Assembly (NCBI GenBank): GCA_025602915.1
Contig: JAHLJZ010000049.1
Span: 110,477-174,476 of the forward strand
Length of the DNA stretch: 64,000 nt
Source of the DNA: Paraphysoderma sedebokerense
Lineage: Eukaryota > Blastocladiomycota > Physodermatomycetes > Physodermatales > Physodermataceae
Reading direction: 5' to 3'
Shown piece after piece: positions 43,408 to 54,757 of the stretch; position 1 is the first letter of the stretch, and every line of letters begins with the position of its first letter. The notes beneath the pieces are model-generated. The model saw nothing but the letters and a program-made list of their open reading frames with translations, was not told where the DNA came from and searched no databases. A program made the position numbers and the translations under genes.

Positions 43408-44672
43408 CTATGAATGATTTTCATTTTCCATCAATTTCAAAAAGAATGAATTCGATCGAGATTTTTTTGACGAAAGAGTACCTTCACCGGACATAGGTTT
43501 GTCTTGCTTCCCCTTGTCAGTCTTGGTGATGTTCGCATTTGATCGCTTCGTCGGCGCATTTCCATCTCTTTCATTTTTACCCTGCTGGGTGTGACCCGTC
43601 TGGGAAGTTTCCACAGTTGGTGATATAAATTTACCGATTAAATTCTGGTTCTGCGGAAGCAATTGATTGCCGGATTCTTCAGTCAATACATTGAACTTGG
43701 AAAAGGTAGAGAACTACAACTCCACTTGATGCGATATTCGCAAATTAAAAGCCGAGATACATACTTGATTGAGTATAATCGAATAATTCTGCTCCGGAAT
43801 ACGCTTTCCGTTTGAAATCGAATCTAATATCCATTCTTCAAGATGCTTCAAAGGTCAATAAGGCGTAAAGTGGACCAAGAAAGAATAGAAGCGAAGCAGA
43901 AAGAAAGCCAAATAATACCTGGTTTGACAACTTTAAGTCGATGCTTTGAGCTGGCAATAATTTTGTGTAATTTAGAACCACAAAGCGATGTGGCTATTAA
44001 AATGGATACGAAATTTGGAGAAATAGCATTAGCCAACCTAAGAGAAACGGTTGGCAGACGCAGTTGAAATTGACCTTACCTATAAGATGAGTGACCGTCT
44101 TATTCGGATAAGGCCTGCAATGCCTTGGTCAAATACCGGCGATTGGTAATCATAAAAGCAATAAAACTTACAGATAAGTCCCCCCATGCTCGTATATAAG
44201 TTTCTTCAAACGGTGATCGCTTATTTTCGTGCCAGTATATCCTATGATTCAAACGATTAGATTATCAACCATTCTTTGAAAGCCTCAAACTTGAGTAAGA
44301 TGGTACCATTTATATAACATACGACGCCATCCAGTATACTTGATGTCTAGACATTAAAATTTTGATGAGGGACCGTCATATAAACGCGATGCATTTAAAG
44401 AGTTGTATAGCACAAAAAACCGTACAAACCTTAGTGGTGGCGAACTGTTTCTTCAGTTTTTCTGAACGATGTTTGAAATAACTAGCTGCACCGTTATTGG
44501 ATTTTCCGTGCGGGTTTACTTCATGACCTTTCGCGATATTGTAGTATAGATCCTGTTTGAGTTTGAAGGAGGGTGATTTCAGTTTTGACTGAAGTGAATC
44601 GACGGAGATGTCGGTTTTCGAAATTGACGATTTCCGGCTGTTAGACTTTAGCCTTGTGACAAACGCATCCAT
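43408..44672 (-). CDS. REV1-like BRCT protein without polymerase domain
   Basis: Seven exons give about 340 residues. A leader (MDAFVTRLKSNSRKSSISK) is followed by NNGAASYFKHRSEKLKKQ, like the REV1 segment before its BRCT, then a BRCT domain: SSILDGVVCYINGYTGTKIS, DHRLKKLIYEHGGTYLPYPN, KTVTHLIATSLCGSKLHKII and KHRLKVVKPEWILDSISNGK. The NGYT, HGG, THxIA and KPEWIxDSI sites are those of REV1. REV1 normally continues for hundreds of residues into a Y-family polymerase; here the frame continues as a polar tail (NLIGKFISPTVETSQT ... FFLKLMENENHS) and stops. The 5' frame is open for 49 codons before the chosen ATG, so the start is moderate. It could be a split REV1 or a BRCT adaptor. Confidence 0.72.
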
Positions 44673-45082
44673 CTTGTTTAGATAGAATAGACGTCGACCT
44701 TGGTAGATGACTTCGTCTGAGAAGTGAACAGGAGAGAGCGGAGAGACCCGCGGATCAAAGATCAGGTAGCCTTCTAAAAGAACTCCATGAGTCCCCACTA
44801 CATCATATCTTCCATTCAAAAGTATACATACCAGACTTGTATAAATATCACAGAATTATGTTGCGTTAATTTTTGAAGGGATTCTACAGTTATCAATCTT
44901 CACTACTGGAAGTCCCTAAGTTGCTTTAACTTGCTGTAGAAGACCGCTCACCTGAATCAATCCAGGCCCCAATTCATATCTATACGATTGAGTAAAGAAC
45001 ATCTCGACAGTATATTTGTGTTTTATTAACCAATTACAACAGACACATCCCATATCGCTTTGTCTTAATTCTCTCAAAAAAT
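44673..45082. other. Intergenic region upstream of the BRCT gene
   Basis: About 410 bp. On the minus strand two exon-like open stretches occur: LITVESLQKLTQHNSVIFIQ ending at a GTATGT donor (about 44,831-44,900), and GTHGVLLEGYLIFDPRV (about 44,690-44,806), in frame with the BRCT gene start. They do not join by a normal-length intron. Either the BRCT protein has a longer N-terminus or a small gene is hidden here. Confidence 0.3.
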
Positions 45083-47812
45083 CTAATTTGGAAATTTATC
45101 CAACATTTCCAGGACTTGCTGCTTTTCATTATCGTTTCCAAGATTATTGACATATTCTGATGCAGATATTCAATAGGCAAAAACTGTTATTAGTCGCAAA
45201 ACTCCCATGCCCAGCTTATAAACAAACAAACCTTTTATAACACCTCTCACCTCGTCTGCTTCCACACCACCCTTCTTCCACAGAATTTTGAAGATACAGT
45301 GTAAACTTTCGGCGATTTCATTCTTTTCCGTCAACAACATTATGGTGATTAAATCAACGAGCTGTAACGTGAATAACCCAGAGTCGAGTTTACGCAAATA
45401 TATTTCTTCCGCCAGTTCAGCCGGCGTCAGCGTAGGATCTGCACTCTGTTGTAGATGGTGAGTTGCCGATGGGTCAAATATGCCAAGAGTATACTCGCCA
45501 AGAAACCCAGATACAAACCTCTTCTAACTCAACTTCTTTCTGCAATCTTCGCATCTTACGATTATATTCTACATGCAAACACACTAATCTTTCACACTTT
45601 TCAAAATCACTTTCAATGAATTTATTCAGAACGCGGTTCCTGGAGGTGGCGTGGGTGTCAGGAGATAGAGTCTTAAGCAGTGAATAGATTATCGACACGA
45701 GATGCTCTTTATCAAAGATATAATGAAGTCAATAAATGTGAAGCGAGCTATAAGAAAGAGGTGGGAGCCTTGGGCGAACAAGACATACCATCATCAGCGG
45801 AATCACTGAAATCTCTATATTTCTTTTGCAATTTTTTCAAGTCCTACACAGAGGGAGTCAAGAAAACCAAAGTGTCAACGCAAATACTCAAAGAATTACA
45901 TGTATTGTATCATGACTCACTTTCTTCATAAATGCAGAGAACAAAGTTTTCAGGCCTAAAATTTCGACGAAATAATTGCAATTCTCAATAACGACTTTAT
46001 CGTTGGCAGAGCCAGATAAGGCATAATTGATGACCCGAACGGCGCGAATGCGTGAAAGCTGGTGCTCTCTGATTAAATCAAATCACATTAGAATTGAGAG
46101 GCGGGGAATCGAGATAAAAAGTAGTCTACTAAGTGAATTTTGCGTACTTCAACATGATTAACATTAACTCAAATCCTTCTCCTTCCCTAAACTTTTCCTT
46201 TACTTCGGGTTCGGCTAGCGATGAACATAACGCATCAAAAAGATTTTCCATAAACTCAACTTCATCCGGGGTAGAAGGATCTTTTCGCTTGTACGACTAC
46301 GCATTAAGAAATTTTAATGTTACTACATAACGACATACAGAGAAAACAATCGAAAAAATCACGAACCGCCAACACTTGAAGAAGCACATCCACTCCACCT
46401 TGTTTCCCTAATTTTAATCGATTTTCTGTCGAAATCCAATCAAGTCAGCACAACAACAGACGTATAACAGTCGGTTACTACAATCTCGACACATACCTTT
46501 AGAATTTTGGAGTAAAATAGCAAGAATTTCCGAAGCGTATTGTTTGTTTGAATCAAATGGCTTCACTTTTATCCTGGCTAACAGCCAAGCCAAGAAACTG
46601 GTCGTCTTCACAATTGTTTCCGTCACGGACGGCAGAAACGACGTAAGGTTTTCGATCACGTCTAATAGCAAGTTGGGATGGTCAGTTCCTCGAATTTTCG
46701 CAAACGTTACAGTACGAATTGACATGTACTTAAAGTATTGAAAACTCCTTGCTTATCCTCTGGCTGATTCTCATCCAGTCGACTCAGATTTTGAACCAAC
46801 AAATCTAACAGTTGATTTTCCAAAAGAGAATTCATGAACAATTTGATTCCCTCTTCAACCTCGTCGTCCAACTCTTCGGGATTGATCACGTCTTCGTCAG
46901 TTAACTCGTTAAGCAACTCTATAGTGTCAATAACGATGTCTGTATTTTCGTGCGATAGAAGGGACATAATAGATGGAATAACGCCCAAATTGACGGCGGA
47001 AGCGTATAGAGAAGGTGAAGTTGCGAGAGTTTGAAGTTCTTTGATGGCGGCATCGAGGTCAGCCTCGGATTCAACGAATCTGAATAGCGTGATACATTTA
47101 GAATATTATATAAGTAAGAGATGTTTATCTGATTATGAACATGACAAAAGGAATTGAATTGAGCTGCATACTTTTCCGGTTCATCGGCAAACTTCATCCG
47201 ATGCTCCTGATTCTTAGTGATGGCCCTTTCAAATTTCAGGATCAACTTCTTCAACGCCGGCAAATCAAGGTTGAAACCCTAATCAATCAAAGGACGGGAC
47301 ATCACAGTTAGCAAAGGCGTTTGTCGGCCAATTGCCCTTGATTTCGACTTCAACATTAACAACAAGAAGGGAAGTCAAAGTACTTCATTTTCTTCAGCCT
47401 GATCTAAGAGCTCTAAAATTTGTCTCTGCTCTTCAGTTAACCCGTCTCCCTCAAATCTTTCGTCTTCCCCACCAAAATCACCAAAATCTTCTCCGTTATC
47501 GACATCATAGCCGTGTTCTTCATCCTGGACTTCGTCTCTTTGAATATCAAGGACTTCATGCTGATCTTCTTCCGGAACGTCTTCTATTGTTACAGCATGA
47601 TTGGATTTGATGCTGGATGAATGAGAGAGTTTTGCCGATTTTGATGGACGAGAGGGTGAATTCTCTGAGGCCGGTTGTTTACGCTTAAACTGTGCGGCCT
47701 AGTCGACATTGGATAGAATTAAATATTAATGAGTCTCCAAGCCATCACGCAATATATAAATATAAATAGAGTTCATTATTTTGTTTACCTTGAAAATTGA
47801 ATCAACATCCAT
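45083..47812 (-). CDS. CTNNBL1: Beta-catenin-like protein 1 (armadillo/HEAT, Prp19-complex associated)
   Basis: CTNNBL1 is a nuclear armadillo-like protein linked to the Prp19-CDC5L spliceosome complex. Start: MDVDSIFK then AAQFKRKQPA, a polar acidic leader, then GLTEEQRQILELLDQAEENE. The helical repeats contain LPALKKLILKFERAITKNQE, HRMKFADEPEKRFVESEADL, IPSIMSLLSHENTDIVIDTI, ELLNELTDEDVINPEELDDE, VENLTSFLP-type sequence, FLAWLLARIKVKPFDSNKQY, NRVLNKFIESDFEKCERLVC and LRKLDSGLFTLQLVDLITIM. The last exon ends QQVLEMLDKFPN. About twelve exons and roughly 550 residues, the normal length. All blocks follow the CTNNBL1 order. Several middle exon ends (45,930-46,520) were not resolved base by base. 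Confidence 0.88.
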
Positions 47813-48235
47813 TGTGAATATACGGTATATTAATCGCTGTCCAAATGAACTTGGGACGAGTCAAACGAGGAACGACACGACGACACCCAGCTTTGTTTAT
47901 TCCATCCTTGGACCACAAATGCATTGGCAAAGTCCTACTTTTTGAGAATGATTATTGGTTAATCATTATAGGAATAAAGAATAATGTAGAAATGTACAAT
48001 TACAGTTGAAAATGTCATAAATTGGCAGCGTTAGGAATGTTCATTTGGATTCTACAGTAAATAGTATTGGCAGCGTCAGTCAAAATTAAATTAAGTGCCG
48101 AAATTGCATCGAAGTTCGCGTTAACGAGAAAGCCCAAAAACTTCCCGCCAAAAAATGAATAAGAGGAAATTGTCTGAAAGAAAGATCACAGTTGTGAATA
48201 AAATTAGAATTTGTTTATTATAAAGTCTCATTACA
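47813..48235. other. Intergenic region between CTNNBL1 and NOC2
   Basis: About 420 bp between the CTNNBL1 start and the NOC2 stop on the same strand. No gene, repeat or motif was recognised. Confidence 0.4.
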
Positions 48236-51183
48236 CTACTCTTCGTCACTCAATCCGCCAACTTCATGGACGGTATCCAACATGGCTAGCTCTTTGAAAA
48301 ATTCATCATCGTCGTCGTCATCCTCCATTTTAACCATCTTCTTCTTCTTCTTTTTCTCGATCTTCCCATTAACTTCCGGCTTGGCTCCCTTCTTCTCAAT
48401 CACTTGTCCATCAACATCAAGTTCCATAGCATCTTCGTCAGCCTCAACATCGCTATCTTCAGCTGCATCGTCTTCACCATTATCCGATACCTCTTCTTCT
48501 TGTTCATCATCTTCAATTCGTTTTTTCATCTTCTCTTGCGCTTGATTAGCATTCTCGATACCCTTCCAGAATTTTTCAAGCGGGGTGTCTTTTCCGGATA
48601 CCAATGCAATCCACGCATTCTCGACTTTCTCAATTTCTCCGGGAGCGTGGTCAATGTCGGAACGTAATTTAATGATATATTTTGAATTCTCGGATAATTT
48701 ATCAATTAGCGACTTCAAAAATTGAATCGATTTCAAACTCGCCACGCCTCCGGTTTTACCCTTTTTCTTTTTTCCGTTGGAAATAGGGGTCGGGCCTGTT
48801 TTCATATGTTTGACAACAGTACGTAAAGAATTTATAATCGGTACAGAAAGTTCAGGGAATCCGATAGAATTGCTTTGGGCTGCGCACCACTTAGCCAAAA
48901 GTTCAATGCTCTTTTCTGTTACTGCCTCCACATAGATCCGTGTACGCTCATATTGTTTGGGACATTTGAGATATAAATTCAAATCCAGAGGCTTTAGAGT
49001 CGACGGTTTTGATTTTTGATGAGCGAAAAGAGGTAGGACAAGTGCAGGGAGCGGCAGGTAAGTGTGAGTTGCGGAGGTAAGAGTGACAATAGAGGAGAGA
49101 ACGTGCAAATGAAGCGGGAAAATGTGCGAATGGGGATTCAGTCTGCAACAAGATAGATAAGTATACATAAGGGCGAAGTGAGATAAAAGACAAACAAAGT
49201 ACCTAACGACACCGCTCATGATCTGTAGAAGCGGATACACCAAAGTCAAGAGTAATTCCTTCCCTTTCGTAGATTGGTTGTCGATTATGACGCTCTTGTT
49301 GCAGTAAGTCGCCAAACATTCCGACCAGAACTTCAATGAATGTATAAATGGCCAATTGTAAATCTGTTTCACCGAGTCCTGCAATGATAGATATTAGAGA
49401 CAAATCGTATGTAAACAAAAAATTGTTAATCACACCTTTGTCTTATTAACCACGCTTCCTCGAAGCAGAATGCCTAATTGCCTAATATAAACGAACGCCC
49501 ATTCATAACTGACTAAAGTATCGATACCCCATAATTTCACTGTCAAACGCCTCATTAAATTCAAATTCTCAACTGTTCTAATAGTGTGAACTTTCGAAGC
49601 CCGAACGTAAGATAAATAAGTTCCCTTTAATAGTACTGGGAGTACACTGACATCGGCTGCCAGAGTATAAAGAACCGCGAACGATGACAAAATGCTATTG
49701 GTTGAACTTGAAGGACGGAATATGGATAGAAGAACCTTGATAAAGCTTTTGATAATTTTTGGGAATGTCGTTATATATTTAACTAGTTTCTTGGATTCCT
49801 GCAATATGTATTGAAGCATATTTGGATCAGTGGTGGTGGAGAGTAATGTCGTAACGGAGGCGAAAAATGATTTCAGTATATTTCCGAGGCGTCGCGGACT
49901 GTTATAAACGTTAATCGAATCGTCTGGGTCATGATAAGTAGATCCATGCATTTGATTTGAAATTTTACATACACTTTACTCCCTTGAGATCTCTTCATGT
50001 AGAATTCAACTACTTCTGGGACGCATTTGACAGTGGTGATGATAAGCTTTTTGTACACTATGAAGTACAAATTCATACGTCATTCATAAGCCAGTCTATG
50101 CGGTGAATTGGAGTAAAGTAAAGAAAAAAACACTACATACAAGTTGCTTCGTCGACTCTGTACAATATCGTTTGCTCGGTTCCATTTTTCTTATCCGCTG
50201 CGGTAGACTGCGCAATTGCAGATTTAAATGCGAGCAGTAGTTCTTTCAATGTTTTAAGCGACTGTGTCTGAATAATTTCGTAAGCATAAATGCGATTTCT
50301 TAATGATAAATAAAAGGCGGAACCTTTTTCAAATCCGTTTCCCATTCTTGCAACATTTCTTTAGTCAATTTCTCTCCGTCTTCGTCCTTTTGGCTGTGGT
50401 CTTCCTCCATGGTAGTGTCCGCTTGCTCCGTCGCTTGCTCCGTCGCTTGATCTTCTTCAAAATCAGCATCATCAAAATCTAACAATTCCTGATCGTTTTC
50501 CAATAAGTACTGGTAAAATTCCGGGTCTTTTTCTTTCAATTTGTCTAATTGAGCTTTATGTTTTGAAGCGGCTTCATGTAAAGATAAATCTTCTTCATCC
50601 TCGGAACCGCTTCCTTCCTCGCTACTCTCGTCATTTCCCCCATCTAAGTTTTCTATATTCTCCTGATCAGATTTTTCCAATTCATCTTCAGAATCATCAT
50701 TTCCTTCGCCTTCGCTCGCTTCTCCAGATGAGACATCAAGGTCCGATCCACCGTCCAACAGATCGTCAAGGGTCATCGCTTTTACGCTGTCAAAGTAAAT
50801 TCATAGTTAAAATCTATGGTTCATCTTTACTGGATATTGCAGATCCCTTCCAAAACAAACCTTTTCTTGTCGTTAGACAAAGCCGAGCTATGGATAGATT
50901 CGGAATCCATTTCGTCATCGGACTCCAGAGCCTGAACATTGGCCCTATGAAGGGCTAAATAGATAATGTCGGCGTAAAAATCAACATTCCCGCATAGGAA
51001 TAAAGCAAACTACAAACCGTCGCCCAACTTCTGTTCTTTCTCTTTCTTTATCTCATTTTCAACAAGTTTGAAGTTCTTCTTCTTGACTTTATCCTTAATT
51101 TTCTTAGCAACTCGACGTCGGGCAATAGCGGCCTGAAGATGTTTCTTCTGAAAACGTTTGGTGGACTTCTTTGGTTTCGCCAT
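48236..51183 (-). CDS. NOC2: Nucleolar complex protein 2 (60S ribosome biogenesis)
   Basis: Noc2 works with Noc1 and Noc3 in intranuclear transport and maturation of pre-60S particles. The N-terminus is a basic helix (KSTKRFQKKHLQAAIARRRV) followed by acidic stretches (DDSEDELEKSDQENIENLDG). The Noc2 core contains LKTLKELLLAFKSAIAQS, LSSFAVLYTLAADVSVLPVL, LKGTYLSYVRASKVHTIRTV, ENLNLMRRLTVKLWGIDTLV, YEWAFVYIRQLGILLRGSVV, KQIYNWPFIHSLKFWSECLA and FPELSVPIINSLRTVVKHMK. The C-terminus is acidic and Lys-rich. About seven exons, near 850 residues. The start gives MAKPKKSTKRF. It is a ribosome-biogenesis gene like RRP17 and TRM112 in this window. Confidence 0.9.
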
Positions 51184-51627
51184 TGGAAAGATTCTCGAGT
51201 TGGTAATGGAAAGGTCACTTAGAAAATCTTCCAAGATGCAACTGTGTTTGGGAGAATACAATAGACGCGTGACTGGTTGTCATGGTAATAAAAATGATGT
51301 GGCAAGGATGCGCGCGCATCTTCGGATACAAGTCGTCGAGTTTAATTCTATGTATTTACAATATTGATATCCACTGACGATTCAATTCAGTGATTTTGGA
51401 ACCTCTTCTTCTCATAATTATCATTTCGGAGTCCTGTTCTACGCCGGCAATAACAGCCTCCAGTGTGCTTCTAAATTAATTTTTCGCGAAGGACAGGGCA
51501 GTTAATATTTCGAAAGTGCCACTCATAGAAATGTGCTCAACCCCACTAAGCATTAAAGAATTGAACTCATAGAACATTAGCGAAATGACATTCCAATCAT
51601 AATCAATCCGAATAGATTTTTATAGCA
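51184..51627 (-). other. NOC2 upstream region with an exon-like stretch
   Basis: Between the NOC2 start and the TFIIIC gene stop. On the minus strand 51,356-51,470, after a TTTAG acceptor, reads STLEAVIAGVEQDSEMIIMR and RRGSKITELNRQWISIL then stop, which looks coding but joins no clear first exon. The plus strand is also open over the same bases, so chance is possible. A 14-bp palindrome GATGCGCGCGCATC lies at about 51,307-51,320. Confidence 0.3.
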
Positions 51628-52873
51628 TCAATAATCATGTACACTGTCAGTAGCTGTGCCATTTTGAGATTCATCTTCCAATGGCGACAGAATAACTCGT
51701 TCGAACTTGAATTTTTTGGTTGAGGTACCCAAGAGATTGAGAGTAGTTTTTGGCTGAAGTGTTGCTACAATCATTTGAATACGTTAACAATCCAGTTTGG
51801 TTCAACAGTTTAGAATAGTAACGAGAGCGGTTTCAATCATCATTTGAAGAAATTACAACGCACCAGATGAGTTATCTTCATCATTTTCATGTTCGTCCAA
51901 TCTTTCTTCGGTTGATTCTGCTTTACGTCGGCTTTTCCTTGTAGTCGGTATACGGGACCGCTTATAGCGACTTCCTCCTTTCCGATTAGAACTTGCGTGA
52001 TCTCCACGCATATCACTGCAAGTATCCACTACTGTCAGCTCGGTGCTCGTCTCTAATATTATATCAGTTCCTAATGTCTCTTGCAGTTCGCCTTTTAATA
52101 TATAATTGTTGAGTTGAAGGTACGGTGTCGGTGTATCAATGCCCTATTAATTATAGATACATAAACAGAGTTGCTCTGTCAGAAACGGATTGAGCAACAA
52201 ATAGGGGGCCAAAATGAAAGAGTCGGAACATGGAGCACATATGTTCCCTGGAAGTAGCGCCGACAATTTCGACGACGCAGTGAGCAACGCTACAAGTTCC
52301 TTCCAGAAGGAGAGTGATTGAAAGAAATGAAACTAAAATTGTCGACTTTCGAAAGCATACGATTGAGGGAATTCAGAAGATCGGTACTCGCAATATTTCT
52401 TCGATCATCCGCTTTTGAAACTCAAGGAAGATTGCATCTTGAATATACACAGACTCGCGAAATTCGCAAATTTATCGGCACTTCACTATTGCGACAAGAT
52501 TATAAGCTCGATTCATCGTCCAATTAGATCTATAATCCAGGGTTGCTTATACAAGGGCTCCAGCGATGAAGCCCATTCCAAAAAAAACGTAACAAACTTC
52601 CTAATTAACGCAAAACAATTCAAAAGGAATACTTACAATCAATGAATATTTAATGTCACTGTTTTCAGTGAAGAATTCTTGAGGGATTTCTTTTCCGAGA
52701 TCAAAAACGCAATACATTTCCTAGTGCGAGGCCGAATTTAAACTTATGAGGACGGACGGGTGCGGACCTACAAAAAGAACACACACTACCTCTTCTTCCC
52801 ATTCCCATTCATCTTCGCTATCATTTTCTGTAAAATTCTGCGTATTTGCCGACGGTAATGTTAACTGGGACAT
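51628..52873 (-). CDS. TFIIIC subunit 6-like protein (GTF3C6/Sfc7 triple barrel)
   Basis: TFIIIC recruits RNA polymerase III machinery to tRNA genes. The family signature is a short beta-barrel: WEEEEMYCVFDLGKEIPQEF, NSDIKYSL, then after a 493-nt intron IGIDTPTPYLQLNNYILKGE and LQETLGTDIILE, matching the GTF3C6 pattern LGIDTERPILQ ... F-G-EY-DTLGT-I-FE. The remainder is polar and basic (YKRSRIPTTRKSRRKAESTE) and ends FKFERVILSPLEDESQNG. Four exons, about 215 residues. The start MSQLTLPSANTQNF precedes an acidic leader as in relatives. The long intron has no gene or snoRNA that I could confirm. It is head-to-head with RAD6, 203 bp away. Confidence 0.78.
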
Positions 52874-53076
52874 GGTATTTGACGGATATTTCGAAATAAT
52901 TTGAACTGATCCAAGGAGAGAGGACCAGTACGCCCAGTGGTGAACCGTAGGTGAACCCAGGGTGAACCAAACCCATCCTGGCATCCATCCTCGGATTCCT
53001 CACATCTTCACAGCTCACACATCCACAAACTCGCATCCCAGATAAAACAATTCGCATAGTTGCTTTTGAACCACAG
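52874..53076. promoter_or_regulatory. Divergent promoter TFIIIC sub6 / RAD6
   Basis: A 203-bp gap between divergent starts. It contains a short imperfect repeat of GGTGAACC (ggtgaaccgtaggtgaacccagggtgaacc, 52,938-52,967). No known factor can be assigned. Confidence 0.4.
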
Positions 53077-54106
53077 ATGTCTACTCCTACCCGTCGTCGA
53101 CTCATGAGGTGCGTCGCATCAATCTCAAGTTGCCCGTTGATAGAATTCCAATCAACATCAAGTGCAGGCCCGACGGAAACTGACCCAATACCTTTCGTTT
53201 CTACCCTCCTTCATTCATTCACTACTAATCAGAGACTTTAAACGTCTGCAAAATGATCCTCCCGGCGGTGTAAGGTATGTATAGCTATTTTGAATTAGTC
53301 ATGTCACGGCCGCTTCAGCTTTACTGTGGATGTTCAAAACCCGAATTTCCATAAAGTTCTTCTTACCTGCAGTCAATTAACTTTGATTACAATCATTTTG
53401 TGTCCACTTGTAAATCATTTTGTCTCAATTTGTATTTTCAGTGGCGCACCATGTCCCGACAATATTATGGTCTGGAACGCCGTTATCTTCGGGCCTGCTG
53501 ACACTCCGTTTGAGGATGGAACCTTCAAGTTGGTACTGAATTTTGATGAAAGTTACCCAAACAAGCCTCCCCATGTGAAATTTGTATCAAAGATGTTTCA
53601 TCCGAATGTGTATGCGAATGGTATGTAGATTTTTACATTGATGTCAGTCAATCCCGCCTTTTGCCCTTCCGATATCCTGCGGGAGCGCAGAGATCGGAGC
53701 TTATAAAGCATGCTTTTTTGTGCATATCATATATCAACAGCTTACTGTATAATTCATTTCCCGTGGTTCATCTTGATGTAGGTGAATTGTGTCTTGATAT
53801 ATTGCAAAATCGATGGAGTCCGACCTTCGATGTCGCAGGTAAATTCTACTTCCTATAAGTGCTACTTTGAATCTATCTGAAAGTGACAGAATGCTAATCT
53901 TACTTCTCTTATCATGTGTCCCCTTCTCCAATCATATTCTCTGATCTCATATTTCGACAGCAATCTTGACTTCTATACAATCTCTGCTTCATGATCCCAA
54001 TCCTAATTCACCTGCCAATGCAGAAGCTGCTCAATTATATAAGGATAATCGGAAGGAATATGTCAAGAAAGTAAGGGAAATAGTGGAAAATAGCTGGAAT
54101 TCTTAA
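53077..54106 (+). CDS. RAD6: Ubiquitin-conjugating enzyme E2 Rad6/Ubc2
   Basis: Rad6 mono-ubiquitinates histone H2B and PCNA (with Bre1 and Rad18). Exons join to [120 protein letters not shown] and [20 protein letters not shown]. The catalytic cysteine is in GELCLDI and the HPN motif is present. About 150 residues; no acidic tail as in budding yeast, so the form is like UBE2A/B and S. pombe Rhp6. The second donor must be GTATGT after GGTGTAAG to keep GGVSGAP. All junctions are in phase. Confidence 0.95.
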
Positions 54107-54757
54107 TTCTTCTTTTGCTGGCTTGAGCTTGGAATAATAAGCGTTCTGAATGTATGAAGTAAGGAAACCGTTAACAATGACTCATGGCCAATGGCAGGCG
54201 GTATTTAAAGCATCATGACGGTGATCAAATCAAAAATAGTTAGTGGGATTTAGGAACGCGAACAGACTAAATTACAACAGATTGGTGTTCATCCTTGATG
54301 CTATTGTATATATGCGTTAAATAAAGCGGTCAAGAAAGACCGAACGAACTGAAATTAGCGAACACGAAGATAGCAATTTCAAGTACCGAAATTTTATAAC
54401 GTCATTCTGCTTCTACAGACTTGCAAATGATGGTTTTCTGAATACTCGTGAATGTACAAATGTTATTTCGAAATGTGCAAATGGCTTTCGACCCATACAT
54501 GCCAAAAAACCAAAAAAACTGGAACGTAAGTTCTAAAAAATAGTTATTCCACCTCTGTATCAATGATTTCGACAAATCCTACTCCTTCAATTTATAAATA
54601 TCAAACCTTCAAGTCTTCAGAAAACGATATTAAACTAATTATTTACGATTAATGCTATTGATCCTTCTATTTTCTCCTCTCCATTCTCTACATCTCCCTG
54701 CATTCCAAAATCGGCGAATTTAACAAAAGAAAAGTATCACCCGACGTAACCAAACCA
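54107..54757. other. Convergent 3' region RAD6 / coiled-coil gene
   Basis: About 650 bp, AT-rich, with no gene recognised. An AATAAA-like string (aaataaagcg, about 54,319) may be a RAD6 polyadenylation signal. Confidence 0.35.

Noticed and set aside
43843-44067. Plus-strand ORF of 74 codons (QRSIRRKVDQERIEAKQKES)
   Set aside because: It is antisense to the BRCT exons, which splice in phase into a recognised domain. Treated as a shadow.
48282-48667. Ser-rich and Phe-rich plus-strand ORFs of 87 codons
   Set aside because: They are the antisense of the acidic and lysine-rich C-terminus of NOC2.
52144-52636. snoRNA in the long intron of the TFIIIC sub6 gene
   Set aside because: One GATGATC and a CTGA occur about 35 nt apart, but there is no second box pair, no closing stem and no rRNA complement that I recognise.
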